Shown here piece after piece: positions 1-10,019 of a stretch of 64,000 bases of DNA (position 1 is its first letter; every line of letters starts with the position of its first letter). Where the stretch lies: positions 133,288,929 through 133,352,928 of the forward strand of contig NC_135504.1 of NCBI RefSeq assembly GCF_052857255.1, read 5' to 3'. A model generated the notes under the pieces. It saw only the letters and a list, made by a program, of their open reading frames with translations. It was not told where the DNA came from and searched no databases. The position numbers were made by a program, and so were the translations under genes. The DNA is from Amblyomma americanum. Its lineage: Eukaryota; Arthropoda; Arachnida; Ixodida; Ixodidae.

Positions 1-2107
1 CGCTCCACCTCTAACTAAAGCGTCAGGTGCGTCCGGAGTGCTGACGGTGATTTTTGAAAGCCAGCGGTTTTAAAGCTCGCTACCACCGCACATCACAGGT
101 GCCCCTATTAGCGCTCCACCTCTAACGAAAGCGTCACGTGCGTCCGGAGAGCTGACAGTGATTTTTGAAAGCCGGCGGATTTAAATCTCGCTACCACGGC
201 ACATCACACGCGCCCCTATTAGCGTTCCACCTCTAACGGAAGCGTGGCGTGCGTCCGGTGTTCTGACGGTGAATTTTGAAAGCCGGCGGTTTTTGAAGCT
301 CGCTACCACCGCACATCACAGGTGCCCCTATTAGCGCTCCACCTCAAACGAAAGCGTCACGTGCGTCCGGAGTGCTGACGGTGATTTTTGAAAGCCGGCG
401 GTTTTAAAGCTCGCTAACACGGCACATCTCACGCGCCCCTATTAACGTTCCACCTCTAACGGAAGCGTCGCGTGCGTCCGGTGCTCTGACGGTGAATTTT
501 GAAAGCCGGTGGATTTTAAAGCTCGCTACCAGCGCACATCGCACGTGCCCCTATTAGCGTTCCACCTCTAACGAAAGCGTCACGTGCGTCCGGAGTGCTG
601 ACGGCGATTTTTGAAAGCCGGCGGTTTTTGAAGCTCGCTACCACCGCACATCACAGGTGCCCCTATTAGCGCTCCACCTCAAACGAAAGCGTCACGTTCG
701 TCCGGAGTGCTGACGGTGATTTTTGAAAGCAGGCGGTTTTAAAGCTTGCTACCACGGCACATCACACGCGCACCTATTAGCGTTCCACCTTTAACGAAAG
801 CGTCGCGTGCGTCCGGTGTTCTGAGAGTGAATTTTGAAAGCCGGCGGTTTTTAAAGCTCGCTACCACCGCACATCACAGGTGCCCCTATTAGCGCTCCAC
901 GTCTAACGAAAGCGTCACGTGCGTCCGGAGTGCTGACGGCGATTTTTGAAAGCCGGTGGTTTTAAAGCTCGCTGCCACGGCACATCACACGCGCCCCTAT
1001 TAGCGTTCCACCTCTAACGGAAGCGTGGCGTGCGTCCAGTGTTCTGACGGCGTATTTTGAAATCCGGCGGTTTTTAAAGCTCTCTACCACCGCACATCAC
1101 AGGTGCCCCTATTTGCGCTCCAACGAAAGCGCCACGTGCGTCCGGAGTGCTGACGGTGATTTTTGAAAGCAGGCGGTTTTAAAGCTCGCTACCACGGCAC
1201 ATCACGCGCGCCCCTATTAGCGTTCCACCTCTAACGAAAGCGTCACGTGCGTCCGGAGTGCTGACGGTGATTTTTGAAAGCCGGCGGTTTTAAAGCTCGC
1301 TACAACGGCACATCACACGCGCCCCTATTAGCGTTCCACCTCTAACGGAAGCGTCGCGTGCGTCCGGAGTGCTGACGGTGAATTTTGAAAACCGGCGGTT
1401 TCTAAAGCTCGTTACCAGCGCACATCACAGAGGCCCCTATTAGCGCTCCACCTCTAACGAAAGCGTCACGTGCGTGCAGAGTGCTGAGGGTGAATTTTGA
1501 AATCCGGCGGTTTTAATGCTCACTACCACCGCACATTAAACGCGCCCCTATTAGCGTTCCACCTCTATCGGAACCGTGGCGTGCGTCCGGTGATCTGACA
1601 GTGAAATTTGAAAGCCGGCGGTTTTTAAAGCTCGCTACCCCCGCACATCACAGGTGCCCCTATTAGCGCTCCACCTCTAACGAAAGCGTCACGTGCGTCC
1701 GGAGTGCTGACGGTGATTTTTGAAAGCAGGCGGTTTTAAAGCTCGCTACCACGGCACATCACACGCGCCCGTATTAGCGTCCCACCTCTAACAGAAGCGT
1801 CGCGTGCGTCCGGTGTTCTGACGGTGAATTTTGAAAGCCGGCGGTTTTTAAAGCTCGCTACCACCGCACATCACAGGTGCCCCTATTAGCGCTCCACCTC
1901 TAACGAAAGCGTCACGTGCGTCCGGAGTGCTGACGGTGATTGAAAGCCGGCGGTTTTAAAGCTCGCTACCACGGCACGTCACACGCGCCCCTATTAGCGT
2001 TCCACCTCTAACGGAAGCGTGGCGTGCGTCCGGTGTTCTGACGGTGAATTTTGAAATCCGGCGGTTTTTAAAGCTCGCTACCACCGCACATCACAGGTGC
2101 CCCTATT
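1..2107. repeat. 111-bp satellite array, left block
   Basis: About 19 tandem monomers. Monomer starts, marked by CGCTCCACC or CGTTCCACC, fall at 1, 112, 223, 335 and 446, giving 111/111/112/111 bp. Variant A carries GCGTCACGTGCGTCCGGAG and a TGATTTTTGAAAG core. Variant B carries GGAAGCGTCGCGTGCG, a GTGTTCTGACGGTGAATTTTG core and one extra T in the GGTTTTTAAAG run. A and B mostly alternate, so the basic period is a dimer of about 223 bp. The block ends at CCCCTATT, where the 3' tail of a retrotransposon begins. I see no gene in it. Confidence 0.97.
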
Positions 2108-2319
2108 TCATTTCATTTATTGAAGCCTTAAGGGCCCGTGGGCATTACATAAGGCGGGGGCAAGAACAGTGTGTACAACATATGGTACCAGCTCAACAAA
2201 AACAAAAACAAAAAGCAATGAAACGAAACAAAGCAAAACATTAAAATTAAAACATTAAAATTAAAAACATTAAAGGAGATAGTAACACAGGATCAGATTA
2301 TTTGATGAAGCCGAATACA

Positions 2320-5157
2320 TCACGTAAGACACAGGTGATTCGCTAATTCAGTGCGGAAAATTGCTCGATCTGTGCAAGAAGCAATATTATCAGGCAGGGC
2401 ATTCCATCGGGCTATTGCATCTGGGAAGAATGAAACATTCATAGCTGATGTGCGGCCTTTAATGGGAGCTATGGGATGAGTGTGGTTTAGGCGAGGGGAT
2501 ATTCTTGATGGCGGCTGCAGCAAAGGATGCCTGTTGATAGGGCGGTAGAAAAAGGAATGAAGGAGGCATAGGCGTGATACGATGCGACGTGATTGGAGAC
2601 TTGGGAGGGAAAGGGCTCGTTTTAGTGCAGTGACACTACTATCACGCGAGTACTGTGACATGATGAACCGTGCAGCTCGATTTTGAACGGCTTCTAATTC
2701 ATTTGTAAGGTATGCTTGTGAAGGGTTCCAGATGGATGAGGCGTATTCAAGCTTTGGGCGTACGTATGTCTGATAAGCTAGTTGTCTGATTTCAGGTGGT
2801 GCTGATGTTAGGTTCCGTCGCAGATAACCAAGAGTGCGTGAGGCCTGGGAGCATATTGAATTAATATGAGTGACCCATGATAAGGATGATGTCAGGTGAA
2901 CGCCAAGGTATTTGTAAGAGGAAGTTCGGGCAATGGGAGTTGAATTAATATGGTATGTGCAGTTAATAGAGGTTTGTTTACGAGAAAAGGACATGAGTTG
3001 GCATTTGTCTAGGTTAAGTGGCATGTGCCATTTTCCACACCATGATGCAATTGTGTCCATATCATTTTTTAGCTTAATTGTGTCTTCAGGGGCATGGATG
3101 ATGTTATAAACGACGCAGTCATCCGCAAAAAGTCGAAGTTTGGTTATTGTGTTAGATGGGAGATCATTTATGTAGATTAAGAATAACAACGGTGATAACC
3201 CTGCGCCCTGAGGGACACCTGATGTGACGTCAGTATGCAATGAGCTGCAACAGTTGGCGAATGTAAATTGCACGCGCCCTTTAAGAAAGTGCTCGAGCCA
3301 GATAAGTAATGTTTGCGGGATTCCAAGTAAAGCAAGTTTAGCTAGCAGATGATTATGCGGAACACGGTCGAATGCCTTGGAAAAGTCGAGAAAGATGGCA
3401 TCAATTTGTAGGCGATTATCCATGTACTGAAGGATGTCGTGAGTGAATTCGGCGAGCTGTGTTTCGCATGATAGTAGTTTTCGAAAGCCATGTTGGTGCG
3501 GGTAAAAGTAATTTAGTGATTCAAGATGAGCAATTAAATTTGATGCTATTACGTGCTCAAGGAGTTTGGACGGGATGCTGGTGAGCGAAATTGGTCGATA
3601 GTTGTTTGGTTTTGACTGATCTCCTGATTTGTAAATAGGAATTATTTTTGCTTTTTTCCAATCGTGAGGAACTTCGCCGGTACTTAGGGACTGTGAGAAC
3701 AACAGGTATAGTATTTTACTTGATATTGCGGTAGTATTCTTTAACATTTTGGTGCTAATTTGGTCACATCCAGCTGACGACGATAGTTTGAGGGAGTTAA
3801 TTAAGTTGGCTATTCCATCGGCATTAATTTCTATTTCTGGCATTGAAGTCACTGGAAAGTCATGCATGGAAGGAACAATAGCGTTAGTGGAAGAAAACAC
3901 TGATGAAAAATACTTGTTAAGAGCCGTCGCGCATTGATCTAACTCCACCGGTTGGTCATCATCTCCTGAGAGTTCGAACTGCTTAGTATGGCTTTTGGGG
4001 GAGAGAATTCGCCAGAATTTACTTGGGTTTGATTGTAATATTGAGAGCAGATCAGAAGAAAAAAATTTCTTTTTAGACGCCTTCAATTCTTTAACATAAT
4101 TATTTGCACTAAGACGGTATTGCTCCCATGCCGTGCAGCTATTAACTAGTTTCGCGTGCCTGTAGTGCCGTTTTTTCTTGTTAAGGAGGCTTTTAAGACG
4201 GTTGTTGAACCATTGGTTGTTTAAATCAGTCTTTATAAGGACGGTGGGAATGTAAGAAGCTTGTAAATTAAGTATCATGTTTTTATATAATTCCCAATTC
4301 GCGTTGACAGAGCGAGATGAGTATATAGTACTAAAGTGTTCATAAAACTGTTCAAGTTCCCGGTTAATTGCTTCAAAGTCCGCTCTCTTATAATCAGTGA
4401 TAAGCTTTTGGGTAGGGGATCTCTTTTTGATAGGTAATGAGATGCATATATGAAGGAGGCTATGATCGCTGAAGCCCGGTAATATGTTTATGCTTTTAAT
4501 GTCGTCTGGATTAGATGTCAGTAAAAGATCCAGTGTATTGTCGCCTCTTGTTGGGCATGTTATTACTTGATGTAAGTTGAAATCTAGAACTGAATCAAGG
4601 AACTGTTTTGCTTCGTTTGATTGTGATTTGTGAGGTTCTGATAGCAGAGGCCAGTTGATAGTCGGGTAGTTGAAGTCACCAAATAGAAAGATAGGCGCGT
4701 TGGGTAGCTTGCTCCGAATTGATGTCAGTGAAAGGCGAAGGGAATTGCAGAATGATGGGCTATTTCCAGGAGGACGGTAGCAGATACCGAAAACTGTTTT
4801 GATACCTGTACATTGTACGCAGACCCACGTCAGTTCTATGATATCGTCGTGGCTAATGAGCGATGATGATACGGTGCTTTTCACGGCTAGAAGTACTCCT
4901 CCTCCTCTTTTGCCCAGTCTGTCGCGACGATATAGTGTTAAGTTAGCGTTGGAGGGAAAAATTTCGTGGTCATATATGTCCTGGTGTAGCCACGTTTCAG
5001 TGAGTAGAATGATGTCTGTATTGCTGTCCTCGATAAAGCAGAGAAGTTCTTCACGTTTTGGCATTACACTTCGTATGTTAGTAAATGTGATGTTTAAATC
5101 CAGAAAAGAACGCGGCCGAGTGCTGAAGGGAGCCCGGGTGGGTTGTGTGGCAGTGCG
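2320..5157 (-). CDS. ORF2: APE endonuclease-reverse transcriptase
   Basis: This polyprotein nicks target DNA and reverse transcribes the element RNA. Counting from the ATG at 5064 it has 914 residues. The APE endonuclease covers about 1-215, with TETWL (E23), GDFN (129-132) and SDH (199-201). The reverse transcriptase covers about 465-730: PISLTSIPSK (491-500), FLDFSKAFD with catalytic D560, GVPQGAGLSPLLF (616-628) and FADD (646-649). YKYLGVHL follows, then a C-terminal tail. The frame is open upstream of this ATG for 31 codons to the ORF1 stop. That stretch contains FTNIRSV, the conserved Asn motif that opens the APE fold, and no Met. The functional product therefore probably starts upstream by stop readthrough or another recoding event. 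No internal stop is seen, so the element may be young. Confidence 0.93.
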   Translation of the reverse strand, partial: RTATQPTRAPFSTRPRSFLDLNITFTNIRSVMPKREELLCFIEDSNTDIILLTETWLHQDIYDHEIFPSNANLTLYRRDRLGKRGGGVLLAVKSTVSSSLISHDDIIELTWVCVQCTGIKTVFGICYRPPGNSPSFCNSLRLSLTSIRSKLPNAPIFLFGDFNYPTINWPLLSEPHKSQSNEAKQFLDSVLDFNLHQVITCPTRGDNTLDLLLTSNPDDIKSINILPGFSDHSLLHICISLPIKKRSPTQKLITDYKRADFEAINRELEQFYEHFSTIYSSRSVNANWELYKNMILNLQASYIPTVLIKTDLNNQWFNNRLKSLLNKKKRHYRHAKLVNSCTAWEQYRLSANNYVKELKASKKKFFSSDLLSILQSNPSKFWRILSPKSHTKQFELSGDDDQPVELDQCATALNKYFSSVFSSTNAIVPSMHDFPVTSMPEIEINADGIANLINSLKLSSSAGCDQISTKMLKNTTAISSKILYLLFSQSLSTGEVPHDWKKAKIIPIYKSGDQSKPNNYRPISLTSIPSKLLEHVIASNLIAHLESLNYFYPHQHGFRKLLSCETQLAEFTHDILQYMDNRLQIDAIFLDFSKAFDRVPHNHLLAKLALLGIPQTLLIWLEHFLKGRVQFTFANCCSSLHTDVTSGVPQGAGLSPLLFLIYINDLPSNTITKLRLFADDCVVYNIIHAPEDTIKLKNDMDTIASWCGKWHMPLNLDKCQLMSFSRKQTSINCTYHINSTPIARTSSYKYLGVHLTSSLSWVTHINSICSQASRTLGYLRRNLTSAPPEIRQLAYQTYVRPKLEYASSIWNPSQAYLTNELEAVQNRAARFIMSQYSRDSSVTALKRALSLPSLQSRRIVSRLCLLHSFFYRPINRHPLLQPPSRISPRLNHTHPIAPIKGRTSAMNVSFFPDAIARWNALPDNIASCTDRAIFRTELANHLCLT

Positions 5158-6120
5158 TCAATTACCATTGTCATGGATGCTATCAGGTGGTGCGGCGTTG
5201 TGACGTGTGGGGCGAGGCATGGTGTGTTCTTTGACACTATCAGATGCGGGGTCATAAAAGTAGCACTTGCTTCCCACGTACAGTTTGTCAAAGCTGAGCT
5301 TAAATGCACATTTCAGCGGCCGGATGAAAGCCAACAGTTTTGAGCGGGCAAACCGCGTGGGAGCAGCGAAGTCCTCTCTAATTGCAAAATCTGTGTCTTT
5401 GAGCTTACGTCCGCAACTCAGTATGGTTTCTTTCGTCTTGAAATGAGCGAATTTTACGATTATAGGGCGCTTTTTTGATGATGAAAAGTTACCAAGACGG
5501 TGTGCACGCTCTATGCATGAATGATCAAGTTTTAGGTCTAGATTGTTTTCGCAGAGCGACAGAACTTTTTCCTCGGAATCTTTCCGTTGCTCATTGAAGG
5601 AATCGTTGATCCCAAAGAACAAAAGATTTGCCCGACGCATTCGATTGCTGGTATCAACGCTTGCTGCTTTCAAGGCGGCTATTTCACGTTCCAGGTTATG
5701 TGACACTCCTGCGTTGAATACATTGCCCGAGACACTTTGTTTATCTGCATCAAAATTATTTGTGCTATTTAAAAAGTCGGATATCCGCTTCTCTTGTGCA
5801 TTTTGAATCGATTTAATTTGCTCAAGCTCAGCGTGTATCGCTGTTAGGCTGAATTCTAAGCGCTTGATGGCTTCCTGGATTTCAATGTCGTCGCTATTAG
5901 AGGGAGGTCCAGGGTTCTCTTCGACATCGCCGGACAGCAATAACATAAGCTGGCATAGCAAATCAAAGGCAAACGTGGTACAGCAAATATGGAGAAGACT
6001 GACAAAAAAGCGCTTCAAGTCGTAGGGGCACGACACCGCAACAAGGAATCTATCATCACTCCTTAATTCTTTGCAAAATGTGAGGTAACGAACCTGGAAA
6101 GTTAGCAGGTTGGTGAGCAT
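5158..6120 (-). CDS. ORF1: nucleic-acid-binding protein with 2A-like motif
   Basis: The open frame continues upstream to 6819, but that part reads through 303-bp repeats and then satellite. The Met at 6118-6120 is therefore taken as the likely start, giving 320 residues. A hydrophobic segment (FFVSLLHICCTTFAFDLL and following) runs into GDVEENPGP at 5905-5931, which matches the 2A consensus DxExNPGP. Cotranslational separation would fall between Gly and the last Pro, about residues 71/72. Next come a likely coiled coil (EIQEAIKRLEFSLTAIHAEL onward) and a basic/RRM-like region (RRANLLFFGI, IERAHRLG, RPIIVKFAHFKTKETIL, IREDFA), as in non-LTR ORF1 proteins. It stops at UGA (5158-5160) in the same frame as ORF2. 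The exact start is uncertain because each 303-bp repeat contains the same ATG. Confidence 0.82.
   Translation of the reverse strand: MLTNLLTFQVRYLTFCKELRSDDRFLVAVSCPYDLKRFFVSLLHICCTTFAFDLLCQLMLLLSGDVEENPGPPSNSDDIEIQEAIKRLEFSLTAIHAELEQIKSIQNAQEKRISDFLNSTNNFDADKQSVSGNVFNAGVSHNLEREIAALKAASVDTSNRMRRANLLFFGINDSFNEQRKDSEEKVLSLCENNLDLKLDHSCIERAHRLGNFSSSKKRPIIVKFAHFKTKETILSCGRKLKDTDFAIREDFAAPTRFARSKLLAFIRPLKCAFKLSFDKLYVGSKCYFYDPASDSVKEHTMPRPTRHNAAPPDSIHDNGN
5905..5931 (-). other. 2A-like ribosome-skipping motif
   Basis: Nine codons read GDVEENPGP, a full match to the core DxExNPG|P motif. In known 2A peptides the nascent chain makes the ribosome skip the Gly-Pro bond. 2A-like sequences are known from APE-type non-LTR retrotransposons, usually near the ORF1 N-terminus, as here. 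The upstream residues are hydrophobic, so a dual 2A/signal-sequence role is possible but inferred. Confidence 0.88.
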
Positions 6121-6742
6121 CCTGTGGCTGGCGGTGTCATGCCCCAAGCAGCTGGCAGGTTGCTGACGGTTAAGTAGCCAGCGATCAGGTCCCGTGATTG
6201 ATGACGTCGGTGAATGCCATGGTTGCCGGGCAGAGAGCCGGAAATGCACTGTGGGTGGCGGATCACTGGTGGTGTTCGCTTGAGGCGGAAAATATCTGGT
6301 TGAAGGGGCGTTCGCTTCTTGTGAGCGGAAGAATCCGGTAGGTGGTTTGTAGAAGGCCGAAGGGAGGGTACTTTCCGGGATCCAGAACGTCAGGACCTGG
6401 AAAGTTAGCAGGTTGGTGAGCATCCTGTGGCTGGCGGTGTCATGCCCCAAGCAGCTGGCAGGTTGCTGACGGTTAAGTAGCCAGCGATTAGGTCCCGTGA
6501 TTGATGACGGCGGTGAATGCCATGGTTGCCGGGCAGAGAGCCGGAAATGCACTGTGGGTGGCGGATCACTGGTGGTGTTCGCTTGAGGCGGAAAATATCT
6601 GGTTGAAGGGGCGTTCGCTTCTTGTGAGCGGAAGAATCCGGTAGGTGGTTTGTAGAAGGCCGAAGGGAGGGTACTTTCCGGGATCCAGAACGTCAGGACC
6701 TGGAAAGTTAGCAGGTTGGTGAGCATCCTGTGGCTGGCGGTG
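6092..6742 (-). repeat. 303-bp tandem 5' repeats of the retrotransposon
   Basis: The word ACCTGGAAAGTTAGCAGG recurs at 6092, 6395 and 6698, an exact 303-bp period. Two full units (6092-6394, 6395-6697) differ at two bases that I can see (GATCAG/GATTAG and GACGTCGG/GACGGCGG). A third is cut off after about 45 bp where satellite starts. The unit length is 101 codons, so the ORF1 frame stays open through all copies. Position and tandem form suggest promoter monomers, as at the 5' end of mouse L1. That role is inferred. Confidence 0.9.
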
Positions 6743-8483
6743 TCTAACGAAAGCGTCACGTTCGTCCAGAGTGCTGACGGTGATTTTTGAAAGCAGGCGG
6801 GTTTAAAGCTTGCTACCACGGCACATCACACGCGCACCTATTAGCGTTCCACCTTTAACGGAAGCGTCGCGTGCGTCCGGTGTTCTGAGAGTGAATTTTG
6901 AAAGCCGGCGGTTTTTAAAGCTCGCTACCACCGCACATCACAGGAGCCCCTATTAGCGCTCCACGTCTAACGAAAGCGTCACGTGCGTCCGGAGTGCTGA
7001 CGGCGATTTTTGAAAGCCGGCGGTTTTAAAGCTCGCTGCCACGGCACATCACACGCGCCCCTATTAGCGTTCCACCTCTAACGGAAGCGTGGCGTGCGTC
7101 CAGTGTTCTGACGGCGTATTTTGAAATCCGGCGGTTTTTAAAGCTCTCTACCACCGCACATTACAGGTGCCCCTATTAGCGCTCCAACGAAAGCGTCACG
7201 TGCGTCCGGAGTGCTGACGGTGATTTTTGAAAGCAGGCGGTTTTAAAGCTCGCTACCACGGCACATCACACGCGCCCCTATTGGCGTTCCACCTATAACG
7301 GAACCGTCACGTGCGTCCGGTGTTCTGACGGTGAATTTTGAAAGCCGGAGGTTTTTAAAGCTCGCTACCACCGCACATCACAGGTGCCCCTATCAGCGCT
7401 CCACCTCTAACGAAAGCGTCAAGTGCGTCCGGAGAGCTGACGGTGATTTTTGAGAACCGGCGGTTTTAAAGCTCGCTACCACGGCACATCACACGCGCCC
7501 CTACTAGCGTTCCACCTTTAACGGAAGCGTCGCGTGCGTCCGGTGTTCTGACGGTGAATTTTGAAAGCCGGAGGTTTTTAAAGCTCGCTACCACCGCACA
7601 TCACATGTGCCCCTATCAGCGCTCCACCTCTAACGAAAGCGTCAAGTGCGTCCGGAGTGCTGACGGTGATTTTTGAAAGCCGGCGGTTTTAAAGCTCGCT
7701 ACCACGGCACATCACACGCGCCCCTATTAGCGTTCCACCTTTAACGGAAGCGCCGCGTGCGTCCGGTGTTGTGACGGTGAATTTTGAAAGCCGGCGGTTT
7801 TTAAAGCTAGCTACCACCGCACATCACAGGTGCCCCTATTAGCGCTCCACCTCTAACGAAAGCGTCACGTGCGTCCGGAGTGCTGACGGTGATTTTTGAG
7901 AGCCGGCGGTTGTAAACTCGCTACCTCGGCACATCACACGCGCCCCTATTAGCGTTCCACCTCTAACGGAAGCGTCGCGTGCGTCCGGAGTTCTGACGGT
8001 GATATATGAAAGCCGGCGGGTTTAAAGCTCGACACCACGGCACACCACACGCGCCCCTACAAGTGTTCCACCTCAAATGAAAGCTGGGCGTGCGTCCGGA
8101 GGGCTGACGGTGAATTTTGAAAACCGGCGGTTTTAAAACTCGCTACCACCGCACATCACAGGTGCCCCTATTAGCGCTCCACCTCTAACGAATGCGTCAC
8201 GTGCGTCCCGAGTGCTGACGGTGGTTTTTGAAAGCCGGCGGTTTTTAAAGCTCGCTACCACCGCACATCACAGGTGCCCCTATTAGCGCTCCACCTCTAA
8301 CTAAAGCGTCACATGCGTCCGGAGTGGTGACGGTGTTTTTTGAATGCCGGCGGTTTTAAAGCTCGCTACAACGGCACATCACACGCGCCCCTATTAGCGT
8401 TCCACCTCTAACGGAAGCGTCGCGTGCGTCTTGAGTGCTGACGGTGAATTTTGAAAACCGGCGGTTTCTAAAGCTCGTTACCA
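6743..8483. repeat. 111-bp satellite array, second block
   Basis: About 16 monomers lie between the retrotransposon 5' end and the 24-kb transposon. The part from 6750 to about 7190 matches 690-1140 almost base for base, including rare variants (ACGTTCGTCC, GCGCACCTATTAG, CTGAGAGTGAATT), so the two stretches are copies of the same higher-order unit. The block stops inside a B-type monomer after GCTCGTTACCA. Confidence 0.96.
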
Positions 8484-8495
8484 CCCAGGCAGCAC
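8484..8495 (+). repeat. left terminal inverted repeat of the 24-kb element
   Basis: CCCAGGCAGCAC pairs with the right end at 32665-32676 with 11 of 12 matches. It is immediately preceded by the CA target duplicate. Confidence 0.85.
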
Positions 8496-9030
8496 AAGCC
8501 ATTGGCCCAATATTGGGATTGTGATGGCAAATGGTGGTCCTACATAGGACCACCATCACCACTATTACCCCAATATAGGCAATGCCTCTTTCCGACAGTT
8601 CCAATGATGGCCCCACATGTTCTATGTGTCCCCGATATTGGCAGTGCCGCTTAGTTACATCGCCAGCAATGGCCCAAGCTTGGCAGTATTTTCCCGATAT
8701 GGGCATTGCCACTCACTTACATTTCCAATAATGGCCCCAGTTGGCCACTATGTCCCCCATAATGGCTTTGCCACTCAATTACATTCCCAATAATGGCCCC
8801 AGTTGGCCATTATTTTCCCCATAATGGCTTTGCCACTCAGTTACATATCCAATAATGGCCCCATTTGACCATTATTTTCCCCATATTGTCATTACCACTC
8901 AGTTACATTCCCAATAATGGCCCTGGATGGTCACTATTTTCCCCATATAGGCAGTGCCACTCTGTTACATTTCCATTAATGGCCCCTCGTTGTGTAGTAT
9001 TTCCCCAGGATTGGCAACGCCACTTCAATA
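8496..9030 (+). repeat. left subterminal repeats, about 61-62 bp unit
   Basis: Diverged tandem units have TTACAT anchors near 8655, 8717, 8779, 8841, 8902 and 8965. The typical unit contains CCAATAATGGCCCC, then TTGGCCA, then TTTTCCCCATAATGGC, then TGCCACTCAGTTACAT. Earlier, more diverged units begin at about 8497 with CCATTGGCCCAATATTGG. CACTA elements carry short subterminal repeats that bind their accessory protein. These CCAAT/TTGG words are the obvious candidates, by inference. Confidence 0.85.
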
Positions 9031-9087
9031 GGCAGAACGATATCGGTCATTGTTTGCCACTAATTCTCCACCATTCCAGTGCATTTA

Positions 9088-9116
9088 TTATCACCCACGA
9101 AATTTGTGGGTGATAA
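9088..9116. other. perfect 11-bp hairpin
   Basis: TTATCACCCAC (9088-9098) and GTGGGTGATAA (9106-9116) are exact inverted repeats around a 7-base GAAATTT spacer. The hairpin lies just inside the left subterminal repeats. Its function is unknown. Confidence 0.6.
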
Positions 9117-9929
9117 TCCATGAGGATTTGCTTGGGGCAGTTATTGGATTTACACAAAAATCTTAGGCAAATCGATCGAAAGATCGAACTATAATATATA
9201 TGCGCGTTAGTTCTTTAAAAATCTCTCACAAATCCCGATATGTAAACAATGCGGGCTGGCGCGAACCATAGGAAATGGGTCGATTATACATACGCGTGTG
9301 TGCGCGCTAATTGGTAATCAAGAAAATTAATTCTTTGTCCGTGAGACTCCGTGCACAGCACACGCGCAATACGGGAGAGCCTGCAGCGCACTCATTTTAA
9401 GTGGAATGAATAAACTGCTTGGCAGGAACACGTATCTTCAATGACGAATGTCTCTTAAGAGAATGATATGTGTGGTGCAGATGGTCTAGTTCACTCGATC
9501 GATTCCAAGCGAAGGGTTTATAAGCAATTTTCAGCTTATTCTGATTAGCATCGCCGCAAGCTATATATGGCCTCAGCCGTCGCGTTTTCCATGTGAATTT
9601 CGAGAATTTGGGGGAAAAAATCACGACTGCAGTGTACACAGCCGGCGTTAGCAAGATATGCAAAAAATTCAGGAGGGCGCACACTTTGTTGACCTAAGTG
9701 CGGTAGTCGAATGCCTTGAGCGCGGTGTTACTGCTTGTGTCACTGATGTGTGGTTAAGATGTTAAGTACACAATTATTTTGAATATTATTCTGGAGACAT
9801 TGGAGGGTGTTTGGGAGGCATATCCGTCTGATTCGGCGCCTTTCCGCACTCTCCGGCGTCATATATTAGTGTAGGCACAGAATAATCAAGAAAATATATA
9901 TTTGAGAAGTAGAACCGATTCCGTGTTGG

Positions 9930-10019
9930 AAAGAAGTAGTGTAGTGGGTAGTATGCTCGGCTGCTGAACTCAAGGATGGTGGTTCGAATCCCGCCGTGCA
10001 CAAAAAGTTTTTTTTTTTT
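9930..10019 (+). repeat. tRNA-like Pol III unit, probable SINE head
   Basis: TAGTGTAGTGG (9937-9947) fits an A box and GGTTCGAATCC (9981-9991) is a perfect B box, at normal tRNA spacing. A run of 12 T (10008-10019) follows, a Pol III terminator. The stretch GCTCGGCTGCTGAACTCAAGG resembles the head of tick tRNA-derived SINEs. The anticodon and T stems do not pair well by eye, so this is more likely a SINE head or tRNA relic than a working tRNA. Confidence 0.42.

Larger units (their letters stand above)
2108..6742 (-). mobile_element. CR1/L2-like non-LTR retrotransposon, nearly full length
   Basis: The minus-strand element runs from about 6742 (5') to 2108 (3'). In order it holds 2.15 copies of a 303-bp repeat, ORF1 with coiled coil and nucleic-acid-binding region, ORF2 with APE endonuclease and reverse transcriptase, and an AT-rich 3' UTR of about 210 bp. 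It ends in a short AAATG-type repeat (TTCATTTCATTTATT at 2108-2122 on the plus strand), a tail style typical of CR1/L2 relatives and unlike the poly(A) of L1. Satellite lies directly on both sides. No target duplication is visible. Instead about 12 bp of the monomer (the AGCGCTCCACCT stretch) are missing between the flanks. The clade assignment rests on layout and tail only. R1, Jockey or another APE clade is possible. Confidence 0.88.

Noticed and set aside
2044..5343. Plus-strand open frames at 2044-2244, 3749-3937, 4799-5203 and 5143-5343
   Set aside because: They are antisense to the retrotransposon ORFs or cross the satellite junction, and have no motif.
6121..6819. N-terminal 233 residues of the long open frame ending at 5158
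   Set aside because: The first part reads through satellite monomer and the rest through the 303-bp repeats. It is open by chance and repeat length, and the plausible ORF1 start is at 6120 or within a repeat.
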